64,000 nucleotides of DNA from Tatumella ptyseos ATCC 33301 (GCF_000735525.1 NZ_JMPR01000054.1:1-64000); one strand, 5' to 3'; shown: positions 1 to 8,421, counted from the first letter of the stretch. The notes: generated by a model not told the origin, from the sequence alone. Translations and numbers: made by a program.

Positions 1-348
1 GTTTTAAACTCATCTGTTATTTTTATCTCCGTACGGTGAATATTCCGTTCGCTTTGTAATAAGGCTGCTGCCTGCACCCCGCCGTGGGCGACCGGGCAAA
101 GGGCGCATGGCCGCGCCCTCTGCACTCCCGGCCTTGCGACAAGCCTGCCCGCCGCTTCGCGGTACCTTCACTCATTTATGTGTCCTTTACGGACCGGTCA
201 TGATTCGCTCCTGCTCAGCATGACCTCTCGCCGCGTCCCTGCGGCTCGCCCTGGCCACATTCACTCGCTCAGCGGTGCGATGTCGCGGTAAGTCACCGGG
301 TGGGTGGCCCGGAGAAAAACGGGGGATTTTTCGTTAGCCGGTCTGCGG
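1..348. repeat. Tandem repeat unit 1 (348 bp)
   Basis: Starts with GTTTTAAACTCATCTG and is followed directly by a second copy at 349. The two copies are nearly identical from the start through the stretch ending GGTGCGATGTCGC, with scattered substitutions. The unit is GC-rich and contains many short inverted segments. Open frames cross it on both strands but show no recognisable protein family, so I treat it as noncoding. The composition resembles repeat blocks in the accessory regions of enterobacterial plasmids and integrative elements; that is an impression, not a match I could test. Confidence 0.8.
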
Positions 349-635
349 GTTTTAAACTCATCTGTTATTTTTATCTCAGGCCGGTGAATATTCCGTTCGC
401 CTTGCATTAAGGCTTGCTGCCTGCACCCCGCTGCGGGCGACCGGGCAAAGGGCGCATGGCCGCGCCCTCTGCACTCCCGGCCTTGCGACAGGCCTGCCCG
501 CCGCTGCGCGGTACCTTCACTCATTCATGTGTCCTTTACGGACCGGTCATGATTCGCTCCTGCTCAGCATGACCTCTCGCCGCGTCCCTGCGGCTCGTCC
601 TGGCCACATTCACTCGCTCAGCGGTGCGATGTCGC
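349..635. repeat. Tandem repeat unit 2 (shorter copy)
   Basis: Second copy of the 348-bp unit, offset by exactly 348 bases. It keeps about the first 287 bases of unit 1 and then diverges after GATGTCGC. Differences from unit 1 are point substitutions plus two extra bases (TTGCTGCC against TGCTGCC), which suggests an old duplication rather than an assembly artefact. Confidence 0.8.
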
Positions 636-978
636 CCGACCATCGGTGCAGTCATCCGCGGAAAAGCGGATTGTGGTTTTGTTTTAAAACCGGAAAACAG
701 TGGTGATGCCCGGAGAGCAGGTTTTGGGGCGCTATCCGCAGCGCCGAACGCAGAGTGACGGCCAGGCTGAGCCAGGACGGCGGATCCGGGCGGGCCGTCA
801 GGCCGGAGCGATAAGTGAGGGGACAGCGAGGACCTGCGCCAGGCGCGGATTGTTAAGGTCCGCGCCTTCGGGCCTTAACCCGGCCGCCGCCATGCGGCAA
901 CTGAAACTACTTCACGTATAACGGACGGAATCTGCTCAGAGCGGATACCTGGGAACCGAAGAATTTGTTTGTGTCAGC
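636..978. other. Gene-free spacer between repeat copies
   Basis: No convincing gene. The stretch is GC-rich and holds a short hairpin, GTTAAGG (850-856) pairing with CCTTAAC (871-877). A 73-codon open frame crosses it but its composition (Arg/Gly/Gln rich, no family) argues against coding. Confidence 0.5.
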
Positions 979-1053
979 ACGGTGAATATTCCGTTCGCTT
1001 TGTAATAAGGCTTGCTGCCTGTAATCCGCTGCGGGCGACCGGGCAAAGGGCGC
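979..1053. repeat. Partial third copy of the repeat
   Basis: About 75 bases matching the inner part of the units, from CACGGTGAATATTCCG to CCGGGCAAAGGGCGCA. It is in the same orientation but 5' and 3' truncated. It lies 130 bases before the deaminase gene, so the repeat block reaches almost to that gene. Confidence 0.75.
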
Positions 1054-1182
1054 AGTGCCGGAATAATATCTCTTTACCGTCACTGCCCTGGTGTGACAAG
1101 TTAGAGAAGCAGACTTTCTGAAATATTATCACCCCTTTTTCTTCGTATAAATTTCCTTATTTACTAATACAGGCACCCACGA

Positions 1183-2088
1183 ATGAGAATAAGTATCAAA
1201 ACCCCGCTTATAAATTCGCTTCCTCTGAGTGAATGCTTAGAAACCAATGTCTGGCTAAAAATGGAATCGGCTCAGCCCACCGGTTCATTTAAACTCCGCA
1301 GCGCAGCCAATGCATGCCGGTATTATGCAGAGCAAGGAGCCACCGGCTTTGTCAGTTCCTCCGGGGGGAACGCCGGGATCTCTGTGGCACACAGTGGCAG
1401 AAAGCTGGGACTGCCGGTAACGGTCGTAGTACCGGAAACCACCTCGTTAATGGCAAGGCAACTTATTCTCCGCGAAGGTGCACAACTGATTGTTCACGGA
1501 AAAGTCTGGAGCGAGGCTAACGATCACGCATTATCGCTCACCAGCGGTAACACGGTTTATATTCATCCATTCGATGACCCGCATCTGTGGGAGGGGATCA
1601 GCTCAATCATTGATGAAGTCATAGAAGAAGGAGTAACCCCTGATGCGGTTGTTCTGTCTGTCGGAGGGGGCAGTTTACTTTCAGGTGTCGTTCAGGGACT
1701 GGTCAGGCACCAGTTAGGGCATATCCCTGTTTATGCCGGCGAAACTTATGGTACGGCATCACTGAATGCCTCGGTGAATGCCGGCGAACTCGTCAGATTA
1801 CCGGTTGTCAGTGGCATAGCCACAACACTCGCCGCAAGCCAGGTGTGCAGAAATGCATTCGATGTTGCAACCCGTCACAACGTTCACAGTATGCTGGTCT
1901 CCGATGAAGAAGCGGTGAGTGCCTGCCGGACTTTTCTTGATGACCACCGCGTACTGACAGAACCTGCCTGCGGTGTTTCGCTGTCACTGTTGTATGACCG
2001 GAAAATTCAGTTTTCCGCCGATGATAATGTACTGGTGATCGTCTGCGGCGGTGCATCGGTGACTGCCAGCGCAATACTTGCTGAATAG
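1183..2088 (+). CDS. PLP-dependent L-serine/L-threonine deaminase-like protein
   Basis: A 301-residue fold-type II pyridoxal-phosphate enzyme of the serine/threonine dehydratase family, expected to convert L-serine or L-threonine to the 2-oxo acid and ammonia in the cytoplasm. The PLP lysine is in PTGSFKLR (Lys37), the substrate loop is SSSGGNAG (residues 58-65), and the phosphate-binding loop is SVGGGS (around residues 165-170). It lacks a C-terminal ACT regulatory domain, so it resembles the short catabolic (eukaryote-like) serine dehydratases rather than biosynthetic IlvA. It stands alone behind the repeat block with no strong Shine-Dalgarno. Serine versus threonine specificity cannot be read from the sequence; a racemase-type or diaminopropionate-type relative is possible. 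Confidence 0.85.
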   Translation: MRISIKTPLINSLPLSECLETNVWLKMESAQPTGSFKLRSAANACRYYAEQGATGFVSSSGGNAGISVAHSGRKLGLPVTVVVPETTSLMARQLILREGAQLIVHGKVWSEANDHALSLTSGNTVYIHPFDDPHLWEGISSIIDEVIEEGVTPDAVVLSVGGGSLLSGVVQGLVRHQLGHIPVYAGETYGTASLNASVNAGELVRLPVVSGIATTLAASQVCRNAFDVATRHNVHSMLVSDEEAVSACRTFLDDHRVLTEPACGVSLSLLYDRKIQFSADDNVLVIVCGGASVTASAILAE

Positions 2089-2285
2089 TCACGTCATCTG
2101 ATAAACGCTGATACCGGTGTGTTGATGGTGGCGTCAGACATGGCTTCCACAACCCCCGGTACAGATCCGGAATCATCTCTCCGGGAAGCATTAAGAACTG
2201 CGCGCATTCGTGGTGGCTAAACGTTTACCGGCCTTCCGACGGATACCCCGGGACTCGGGACTCCACCGTGCAATAACTCTTCTCC

Positions 2286-2322
2286 GGCAATAAAAAAGCC
2301 CCCTGCAACTGCAGAGGGCCTT
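2286..2322 (-). terminator. Rho-independent terminator of the LEA-like gene
   Basis: Read on the minus strand, a GC stem GGCCCTCTGCA / TGCAGGGGGC is followed by TTTTTTATT. It lies 40 bases past the LEA-like stop codon. On the plus strand it may also stop transcription from the deaminase, but there only three T follow the stem. Confidence 0.8.
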
Positions 2323-2362
2323 TAGCTGAAAATCTGATTTGGGTGCCTGACGGCCCGGATTA

Positions 2363-2797
2363 TCAGTTTACTTTTTCAGAGATAGCACTTTTAGTATCGG
2401 ATGCCGCATCTTTGGTTTTATTCCAAAGTTTGGTTGCACCTTCCTGAGTACCATTCACCGCTTTGTGGGTGGTTTCTTTCGTCTTGTTCCAGCCTTTCTC
2501 AGTACCTTCTTTAGTACGGTTCCAGGCTTTCTGTGATTTCTCTTTCGCTGCGTCAGTAGTAGTGGTGTGACCACCGTTTTTCAGCTTATTGACTGTCTGC
2601 TCATTTTTTTCCTGCAGACGGTGTTTGGTTTTGTTAGCAATTTCCGCGCTGCGGTCTTTAGCCTGCTCAGTCGTCTCTGATGCACTATTTTTAAGCTGCT
2701 GAGTCTGTTCCTGAATCTGCTGTGAAGTCGTTTCTGCAAAAACATGCGCAGTAAAGAACGTCATAGAAATAGCAACAGCAGTTAATGTCTTTTTCAT
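2363..2797 (-). CDS. Periplasmic LEA-like 11-mer repeat protein
   Basis: A 144-residue secreted, highly hydrophilic protein. A signal peptide (KKTLTAVAISMTFFTAHVFA, cut before ETTSQ) is followed by a Lys/Glu/Thr-rich helix-forming region. Residues about 85-130 contain four 11-residue units: KAWNRTKEGTE, KGWNKTKETTH, KAVNGTQEGAT, KLWNKTKDAAS. Such 11-mers are typical of group-3 late-embryogenesis-abundant proteins, which protect against drying or osmotic stress; that role here is inference. I chose the second ATG (2797): the GGGA ribosome site is 7 bases from it but only 1-2 bases from the ATG at 2803. It is monocistronic with its own terminator. No symbol is justified. Confidence 0.75.
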   Translation of the reverse strand: MKKTLTAVAISMTFFTAHVFAETTSQQIQEQTQQLKNSASETTEQAKDRSAEIANKTKHRLQEKNEQTVNKLKNGGHTTTTDAAKEKSQKAWNRTKEGTEKGWNKTKETTHKAVNGTQEGATKLWNKTKDAASDTKSAISEKVN

Positions 2798-2867
2798 CTT
2801 CATTTCCCTTTTTTTAGGCTATGTAAAAAACCTAGCAGCCAATCTTTATTCTTACAAGGAATGCCCT

Positions 2868-2884
2868 GAGAATACAGAATTCTC
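2868..2884. promoter_or_regulatory. Inverted repeat upstream of nirB
   Basis: GAGAAT-N5-ATTCTC, a 6-5-6 palindrome between the LEA-like gene and nirB. It could be an operator for either divergent promoter. The binding factor is not recognised. Confidence 0.3.
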
Positions 2885-2943
2885 TTACACTCGCCTGTTA
2901 TGGGGTATACCATTTTATTACGTCTGTCTGATTAAAGATGCAT

Positions 2944-2957
2944 TTGACTTACATCAA
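2944..2957 (+). promoter_or_regulatory. FNR site of the nirB promoter
   Basis: TTGAC-TTAC-ATCAA matches the FNR consensus TTGAT-N4-ATCAA at 9 of 10 defined positions. Its centre (2950.5) lies about 41.5 bases before a start point near 2992, with a -10-like TAGAGT at 2980-2985. This is the class II geometry known for E. coli nirB, so induction without oxygen is expected. Confidence 0.85.
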
Positions 2958-3014
2958 CACGTCTGAAGTTCCCTTATCGTAGAGTGATACCTCTGTCATT
3001 CCAGTGAGGCCACA

Positions 3015-5555
3015 ATGCGTACTATACGACTCTGCGTGATTGGAAATGGTATGGTGGGACATCGTTTTATCGAAGAATTGATCGATAAGTCCCCCGCTAA
3101 CCAGTATGAGATCACTGTTTTCTGCGAAGAACCCCGCCAGGCGTATGACAGGGTCCATCTCTCATCCTATTTTTCACATCATACCGCTGAAGATCTGTCG
3201 CTGGTTCGAGAAGATTTTTACGGAAAACATCATATTCAGGTTTTTATCGCAGAGCGCGCACTGACCATTGATCGCCAGCGTAAAGAGGTAAGCTCAGCCG
3301 CTGGCCGTACGGTCTGTTACGATAAGCTGGTCATAGCCACCGGTTCTTATCCGTGGATCCCCCCTATCGAAGGCAGTAACGGCCCTGACTGCTTTGTTTA
3401 CCGAACCATTGAAGACCTGAATGCAATAGAAGCCTGTGCACTACGCAGTAAACGCGGTGTTGTTATTGGTGGCGGATTACTGGGCCTTGAAGCGGCCGGG
3501 GCACTGAAAAATCTCGGTGTTGAAACCCATGTCGTCGAATTTTCCAGTGTACTGATGGCCGAACAACTGGATACGACCGGGGGCGAACAGCTACGCAAAA
3601 AAATAGAACGTCTCGGGGTTAACGTCCACACCGGAAAAAATACCCGCCAGATTATTCAGCAGGGGAGCGAATCGCGTAAGACGCTGTTATTTGCTGACGG
3701 TTCCTCTCTGGAAACCGATTTTGTTGTGTTCTCCACCGGTATTCGCCCGCAGGATAGTCTCGCTCGTCAATGCGGGCTGGTGACTGCTGAACGCGGGGGA
3801 ATTGTGATTAATAAGCAGTGCCAGACCAGTGATGCGGATATTTATGCCATCGGCGAATGTGCCAGTTGGGAAAACCGTGTCTATGGGCTGGTCGCCCCGG
3901 GATACAAAATGGCACGAGTGGTTGCCGCACACTTGTGTGATCAGCCCGCCGAATTCGATGGCGCCGATATGAGTGCCAAACTCAAATTACTCGGGGTCGA
4001 CGTCGGCGGACTGGGCGATGCTCATGGCCGCACCCCGGGCTGCCGCAGCTATATTTATCTGAATGAAAATCAAGAGGTTTACAAGCGTCTGATTGTCAGT
4101 GCTGATAACCGTCTGCTGTTGGGTGCCGTGCTGGTCGGAGATACCTCCGATTACGCTAATTTATTACAACTGATGCTGAACGGCATTGAACTGCCGGAAA
4201 ATCCCGACCAGCTGATCCTGCCTGCGTATGCGGCAGGAGAAAGCCGGGTGATGGGGGTCGATAAGCTTCCGGACAGTGCTCAAATCTGTTCCTGCTTTGA
4301 TGTCAGTAAAGGCACCATTATTAAAGCCATTGCCGACGGATGTCATACCGTAGCAGCACTGAAAGCCACCACCCATGCCGGCACCGGTTGCGGCGGCTGT
4401 ATTCCGCTACTGACGCAGGTACTGAACAGTGAACTCACACGACAGGGAATCGAAGTCACCCACCATTTGTGTGAACATTTCCCTTACTCCCGTCAGGAGC
4501 TGTTTCATCTGATTCGGGTCGGCCAAATCAAAACCTTTGATGCACTACTCCGGCAATACGGTAAAGGATACGGTTGCGAAGTCTGTAAACCCGCCATTGC
4601 CAGCCTGCTGGCCTCGGCATGGAATGATTATATCCTGCAACCGGCACTGGTCCCGTTACAGGACTCCAACGACAACTTTCTGGCAAACATCCAGAAGGAC
4701 GGTACCTATTCAGTCATCCCCCGTAGCCCCGGAGGGGAGATCACCCCGCAACAATTAAAGGTTATCGGTGAGGTAGCGACTGAATTCTCCCTGTACAGCA
4801 AGATCACGGGTTCACAGCGTATTGCTTTGTTTGGTGTTCAGAAAGATGATTTACCGGAGATCTGGCAGAGGTTGCTGGATGCCGGGTTTGAAACCGGTCA
4901 TGCCTATGCCAAAGCTCTGCGCATGGCAAAAACCTGTGTCGGTAGTCGCTGGTGCCGTTATGGTGTCGGGGACAGCACCGGACTCGGGGTCATGCTGGAA
5001 AACCGTTACAAAGGTATCCGTACTCCCCATAAAATGAAATTCGGTGTTTCCGGGTGTACCCGTGAATGTGCTGAAGCACAAAGTAAGGATATTGGCGTCA
5101 TCGCTACCGAAAAAGGCTGGAATCTTTATGTCTGTGGTAACGGAGGCATGAAACCCCGTCACGCGGATCTGCTGGCGGCCGACCTCGATCAGGCCACACT
5201 GGTTCGCTATATCGATCGCTTTATGATGTTCTATCTGCGCACTGCCGATAAATTACAACGTACTTCGGTCTGGCTCGAAAGCCTGGAAGGCGGGATCGAT
5301 TACCTGAGAAAAGTGATCATCGACGATCACTTAAATATGGCTCAGCAGGCGGAAGAGGACCTGCGTTTACTCAGGGAAAAATATCACTGCGAATGGCGTG
5401 AAACCCTGGATACCCCGGAGACACGTGTCCGGTTCCATCATTTCGTTAACAGTCCGCAACGTGACATGCTGGTTCAGATGGTCCCCGAAGGCCAGCAACA
5501 CCGGCCAGCAATACCGGAAGAACGCATTCCGGTAGCCCTGCAGGAGGATAAATGA
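3015..5555 (+). CDS. nirB: NADH-dependent nitrite reductase, large subunit NirB
   Basis: An 846-residue cytoplasmic siroheme and FAD enzyme that reduces nitrite to ammonium with NADH. The N-terminal FAD/NAD domain carries GNGMVG (residues ~10-15) and GGGLLGLEAAG (~153-163). A BFD-like [2Fe-2S] region has CSC and GTGCGGC (~425-465). The C-terminal half is the ferredoxin-like siroheme domain with the [4Fe-4S]-siroheme cysteines CVGSRWC (~641) and CTREC (~681). Length and sequence follow E. coli NirB (847 aa) throughout. It opens the nirB-nirD-cobA operon, driven by an FNR-type promoter. Together with NarGHI it completes nitrate-to-ammonium reduction and also detoxifies nitrite. Confidence 0.97.
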   Translation: MRTIRLCVIGNGMVGHRFIEELIDKSPANQYEITVFCEEPRQAYDRVHLSSYFSHHTAEDLSLVREDFYGKHHIQVFIAERALTIDRQRKEVSSAAGRTVCYDKLVIATGSYPWIPPIEGSNGPDCFVYRTIEDLNAIEACALRSKRGVVIGGGLLGLEAAGALKNLGVETHVVEFSSVLMAEQLDTTGGEQLRKKIERLGVNVHTGKNTRQIIQQGSESRKTLLFADGSSLETDFVVFSTGIRPQDSLARQCGLVTAERGGIVINKQCQTSDADIYAIGECASWENRVYGLVAPGYKMARVVAAHLCDQPAEFDGADMSAKLKLLGVDVGGLGDAHGRTPGCRSYIYLNENQEVYKRLIVSADNRLLLGAVLVGDTSDYANLLQLMLNGIELPENPDQLILPAYAAGESRVMGVDKLPDSAQICSCFDVSKGTIIKAIADGCHTVAALKATTHAGTGCGGCIPLLTQVLNSELTRQGIEVTHHLCEHFPYSRQELFHLIRVGQIKTFDALLRQYGKGYGCEVCKPAIASLLASAWNDYILQPALVPLQDSNDNFLANIQKDGTYSVIPRSPGGEITPQQLKVIGEVATEFSLYSKITGSQRIALFGVQKDDLPEIWQRLLDAGFETGHAYAKALRMAKTCVGSRWCRYGVGDSTGLGVMLENRYKGIRTPHKMKFGVSGCTRECAEAQSKDIGVIATEKGWNLYVCGNGGMKPRHADLLAADLDQATLVRYIDRFMMFYLRTADKLQRTSVWLESLEGGIDYLRKVIIDDHLNMAQQAEEDLRLLREKYHCEWRETLDTPETRVRFHHFVNSPQRDMLVQMVPEGQQHRPAIPEERIPVALQEDK

Positions 5556-5923
5556 TGACTGAGTGGATAACTGTTTGTAACGTCAACGATATTCTGCCTG
5601 GTACCGGCGTCTGCGCTTTAGTTGAAAATCATCAGGTTGCTCTGTTCCGTCCGCGGGATGATGTGCAGATTTATGCCATCAGTAACATTGACCCTTTTTT
5701 TCAGGCAAGTGTACTCAGTCGGGGCATTATCGCTGAACATCAGGGGGATCTCTGGGTAGCCAGCCCGCTGAAAAAACAGCACTTCAGGCTGCGTGATGGT
5801 TTATGTATGGAGGACAACCGTTATTCCGTCCCCGGGTATGCGGTGAGGGTCTCTGAGGGCGCAGTGCAGGTAAGCACTCTGCCGGCGGCTATACCGGGTG
5901 GCGATACGGTGACCAGTGTATGA
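5555..5923 (+). CDS. nirD: Nitrite reductase small subunit NirD
   Basis: A 122-residue Rieske-fold-like subunit of the NirBD reductase, matching E. coli NirD across ISNIDPFF, SRGIIAEHQG and WVASPLKKQ. Like other enterobacterial NirD it lacks the Rieske cluster ligands CxH...CxxH. Two ATG codons sit in tandem at 5552 and 5555. I chose 5555 because the AGGAGG site (5542-5547) is 7 bases away and the protein then begins MTEW, in register with E. coli MSQW. The gene abuts the nirB stop, so translation is coupled. Confidence 0.95.
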   Translation: MTEWITVCNVNDILPGTGVCALVENHQVALFRPRDDVQIYAISNIDPFFQASVLSRGIIAEHQGDLWVASPLKKQHFRLRDGLCMEDNRYSVPGYAVRVSEGAVQVSTLPAAIPGGDTVTSV

Positions 5924-6747
5924 CATCCCCTGTCCCGGGTAATGCCTGGCCGTATTTTCCGGCAGCGACCGGTCAGGTGATACTGACCGGCGCAGGGCCG
6001 GGTGATCCCGAATTACTGACCGTGAAAGCCCTGCGATCCCTGCAGCAAGCCGATGTCGTGGTTTATGATCTGCTGGTGTCTGATGAGATCCTGGCGCTGA
6101 TCCCGCAGAACGTTAAACGGATCGCTGCCGGAAAGCGATGCGGTCAGCCTGGTTATACCCAGGAAGAGATTAACCGCATCCTGATACGTGAGGCAGAAGC
6201 CGGTCAACAAGTGGTGCGGCTGAAAGGTGGTGATCCGCTTATTTTCGGCCGGGGCGGAGAAGAGCTGGAAGCTCTGCAAGCCGCAGGTATTCCCTGCTCC
6301 GTTGTTCCCGGTATTACCGCGGCCAGTGGCTGCGCCGCCAGTGCATTAATTCCACTGACACACCGTGCACACGCTTCAGGCGTGCGCTTTATCACCGGAC
6401 ACCGGCAACCTTCCGCCATATCAGTTCCGCTAACGACTTTCAGCGATGACGAAACTCTGGTGATTTATATGGGGGTACAGCGGGCTGCTGATATCTGTGC
6501 ACAGCTTCAGAACGCTGGTGCCGGTAAACATACCCCGGTCGCTGTAATTGAAAATGGTACCCGGGCGCAGCAGCGCGTCAGGATCGGTCAACTCAATGAA
6601 CTGTCCGCACTCTGTGACGGTATTCGTACTCCCGGTCTGATTATTGTCGGGTCAGTCGTTCATCTGTACCACAAACTCCATAAAAAAACGGATAAGTATA
6701 CGGATGAAATAATTTCATCCGCTAAGGATCCTGAATTTCATCTTTAA
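5920..6747 (+). CDS. cobA: Uroporphyrinogen-III C-methyltransferase (siroheme pathway)
   Basis: A 275-residue SAM-dependent methyltransferase that converts uroporphyrinogen III to precorrin-2, the first step toward siroheme. Motifs: GAGPGDPELLTVKA (~24-37), VVYDLLVS, the signature VVRLKGGDPLIFGRGGEE (~93-110), and VPGITAASGCAA. It corresponds to only the C-terminal CysGA half of E. coli CysG; the N-terminal dehydrogenase/ferrochelatase (CysGB) is absent, so another gene must finish siroheme. It overlaps nirD by ATGA, so it is co-translated with the enzyme that uses siroheme. In E. coli this position holds nirC then cysG; nirC is missing here. Confidence 0.93.
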   Translation: MTSPVPGNAWPYFPAATGQVILTGAGPGDPELLTVKALRSLQQADVVVYDLLVSDEILALIPQNVKRIAAGKRCGQPGYTQEEINRILIREAEAGQQVVRLKGGDPLIFGRGGEELEALQAAGIPCSVVPGITAASGCAASALIPLTHRAHASGVRFITGHRQPSAISVPLTTFSDDETLVIYMGVQRAADICAQLQNAGAGKHTPVAVIENGTRAQQRVRIGQLNELSALCDGIRTPGLIIVGSVVHLYHKLHKKTDKYTDEIISSAKDPEFHL

Positions 6748-6763
6748 TCCTCAGGGATCCGGG
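6725..6763 (+). terminator. Imperfect inverted repeat at the end of cobA
   Basis: GGATCCTGA and TCAGGGATCC face each other across the cobA stop codon (one extra base in the right arm). No T-tract follows, so this may be an RNA-stabilising hairpin rather than a true terminator. Confidence 0.35.
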
Positions 6764-6850
6764 GAATATAATTTAATTAATGTGAATAATTAATTAAATC
6801 TTAATGTAAGTAACAAAGCATGTCATCACGGAATTAATAGTTCCTGAAAC

Positions 6851-6864
6851 ATGTTTAAGATCAA
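6851..6864 (+). promoter_or_regulatory. FNR-type site of the narK promoter
   Basis: ATGTT-TAAG-ATCAA matches TTGAT-N4-ATCAA at 8 of 10 positions. A -10-like TATATT at 6888-6893 places the start near 6899-6900, so the site is centred about 42 bases upstream. This is the activating class II position. The leader to the narK ATG would then be about 130 bases. Confidence 0.6.
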
Positions 6865-6978
6865 GCCAGGCATCTCATCTGCCAGGATATATTAATTACG
6901 CAGTAGCAATACAATAAAAAGATATCAATAGATAAGAAAGATTATCATTAATTATTCGTTCATCCATTAACCCTGTCG

Positions 6979-6996
6979 TTACCTGACACCAGGTAA
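6979..6996 (+). promoter_or_regulatory. Palindrome in the narK leader, NarL-like spacing
   Basis: TTACCTG-N4-CAGGTAA is a perfect inverted repeat. Read as TACCTGA-CA-CCAGGTA it has the 7-2-7 layout of NarL/NarP sites (TACYYMT-N2-AKRRGTA), but positions 6-7 of each heptamer deviate. It lies downstream of the inferred start point and 34 bases before the ATG, so it could be a repressing site, an RNA hairpin, or an operator of another factor. Confidence 0.4.
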
Positions 6997-7029
6997 TTTC
7001 TCTATCAACTATTAACACTGAGCTTAGCC

Positions 7030-8421
7030 ATGTCGTTATCAAAGAGAAAAAACTCCGGACTGCTGCAGCAGTGGGAGCCGGAAAACAGTCAGTTCTGGGA
7101 GCAAAGCGGAAAAAAAATAGCGCAGCGGAACCTGTGGGTGTCAGTGTTTGCGTTATTACTCTCTTTTTGCGTCTGGATGCTGTTCAGCGCTGTTTCTATT
7201 AATCTGAACAAAGCCGGATTTAATTTTACGACTGATCAACTATTTATGTTAACTGCCCTCCCTGCACTTTCGGGAGCTATCCTGCGCGTACCTTACTCTT
7301 TTATGGTGCCGTTAATCGGTGGCAGGAAATGGACGGCGATTTCTACAGTGATCCTGATTATCCCGTGTCTCTGGCTGGGTATCGCGGTACAGGATACCAG
7401 CACCCGCTATTCCACTTTCATTATTATCTCTCTGCTGTGTGGTTTTGCCGGCGCAAACTTTGCTTCAAGTATGGGGAATATCAGCTTCTTCTTCCCGAAA
7501 GCACGTCAGGGTAGCGCACTTGGCATCAATGGGGGGTTGGGGAACCTCGGCGTCAGTGTGATGCAACTGGTCGCTCCGCTGGTTCTTGTCGTCCCGTTAT
7601 TTAGTCTGCTCGGTGGTAAAAGCGTCACTCAGGCGGATGGCAGCCTGCTGTGGCTGGCGAATACCGCCTGGGTCTGGGTCCCCCTGCTGGTTATCGCAAC
7701 ACTGGCCGCCTGGTTTGCGATGAATGATGTTCCGGGCACCCGGTTGTCTATCCGCCAGCAGTTGCCGGTACTTAAACGCGGCCATATGTGGTTACTGAGT
7801 TTTTTGTATCTGACCACTTTTGGTTCGTTTATTGGTTTCTCCGCCGGATTTGCCATGCTGGCAAAAACGCAGTTTCCGGGAGTCGATATTCTCAAACTGG
7901 CCTTTTTTGGCCCTTTCATCGGTGCACTTGCCCGTTCGTTCGGCGGCATGATCTCCGATAAGTTCGGCGGAGTTCGCGTCACCCTCATTAATTACCTTTT
8001 TATGGTGTTATTCACCGGATTACTGTTTTTCACGCTGCCGGTCGGGGGCACTAGCCACGGTAATTTCACCGCATTCTATGCCGTATTTATGGGGCTCTTC
8101 CTGACCGCCGGGCTGGGGAGTGGCTCCACCTTTCAGATGATCGCTGTGATCTTCCGTCAGCTGACTATCAATAAGGCGCTGAAAGACGGTGTCAGCGAAG
8201 ACAAAGTTCAGCAACTCGCAGTGACTGAAACTGCCTCCGCGCTGGGCTTTATCTCCGCAATTGGCGCATTCGGCGGATTCTTTATCCCTAAAGCCTTTGG
8301 TAGCTCATTGGATCTCACCGGTTCCCCGGTGGGGGCAATGGTAATTTTCCTGGTATTTTACGTGGTTGGCCTGTTGGTCACCGGGCTGGTCTACGGTCGT
8401 AAAAAACCCGCAAAACAATAA
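7030..8421 (+). CDS. narK: Nitrate/nitrite antiporter NarK
   Basis: A 463-residue major-facilitator inner-membrane protein that brings nitrate in and exports nitrite. It has about 12 hydrophobic segments, the family signature GFAGANFASSMGNISFFFPK (~138-157), the second glycine-rich motif GLGSGSTFQMI (~363-373), and the substrate-binding arginines in ILRVPYSFMVP and GALARSFGGMISDKFGG. Length equals E. coli NarK (463). It lies 282 bases after cobA with its own FNR-type promoter and just before narG, as in E. coli narK-narGHJI. The ribosome site is weak (GAGCTT). Confidence 0.96.
   Translation: MSLSKRKNSGLLQQWEPENSQFWEQSGKKIAQRNLWVSVFALLLSFCVWMLFSAVSINLNKAGFNFTTDQLFMLTALPALSGAILRVPYSFMVPLIGGRKWTAISTVILIIPCLWLGIAVQDTSTRYSTFIIISLLCGFAGANFASSMGNISFFFPKARQGSALGINGGLGNLGVSVMQLVAPLVLVVPLFSLLGGKSVTQADGSLLWLANTAWVWVPLLVIATLAAWFAMNDVPGTRLSIRQQLPVLKRGHMWLLSFLYLTTFGSFIGFSAGFAMLAKTQFPGVDILKLAFFGPFIGALARSFGGMISDKFGGVRVTLINYLFMVLFTGLLFFTLPVGGTSHGNFTAFYAVFMGLFLTAGLGSGSTFQMIAVIFRQLTINKALKDGVSEDKVQQLAVTETASALGFISAIGAFGGFFIPKAFGSSLDLTGSPVGAMVIFLVFYVVGLLVTGLVYGRKKPAKQ

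Noticed and set aside
261-524. 87-codon minus-strand frame across the repeat units
   Set aside because: It spans the junction of two repeat copies, is Arg/Gly/Gln rich and has no family or ribosome site; it follows from GC-rich composition.
700-921. 73-codon plus-strand frame in the repeat spacer
   Set aside because: Low-complexity Arg/Gly/Ala composition, no family and a hairpin inside the frame.
2885-2943. NarL/NarP site before nirB around TGGGGTATACCATT
   Set aside because: The half-sites face outward rather than inward, which is not the 7-2-7 layout, so I did not call it.
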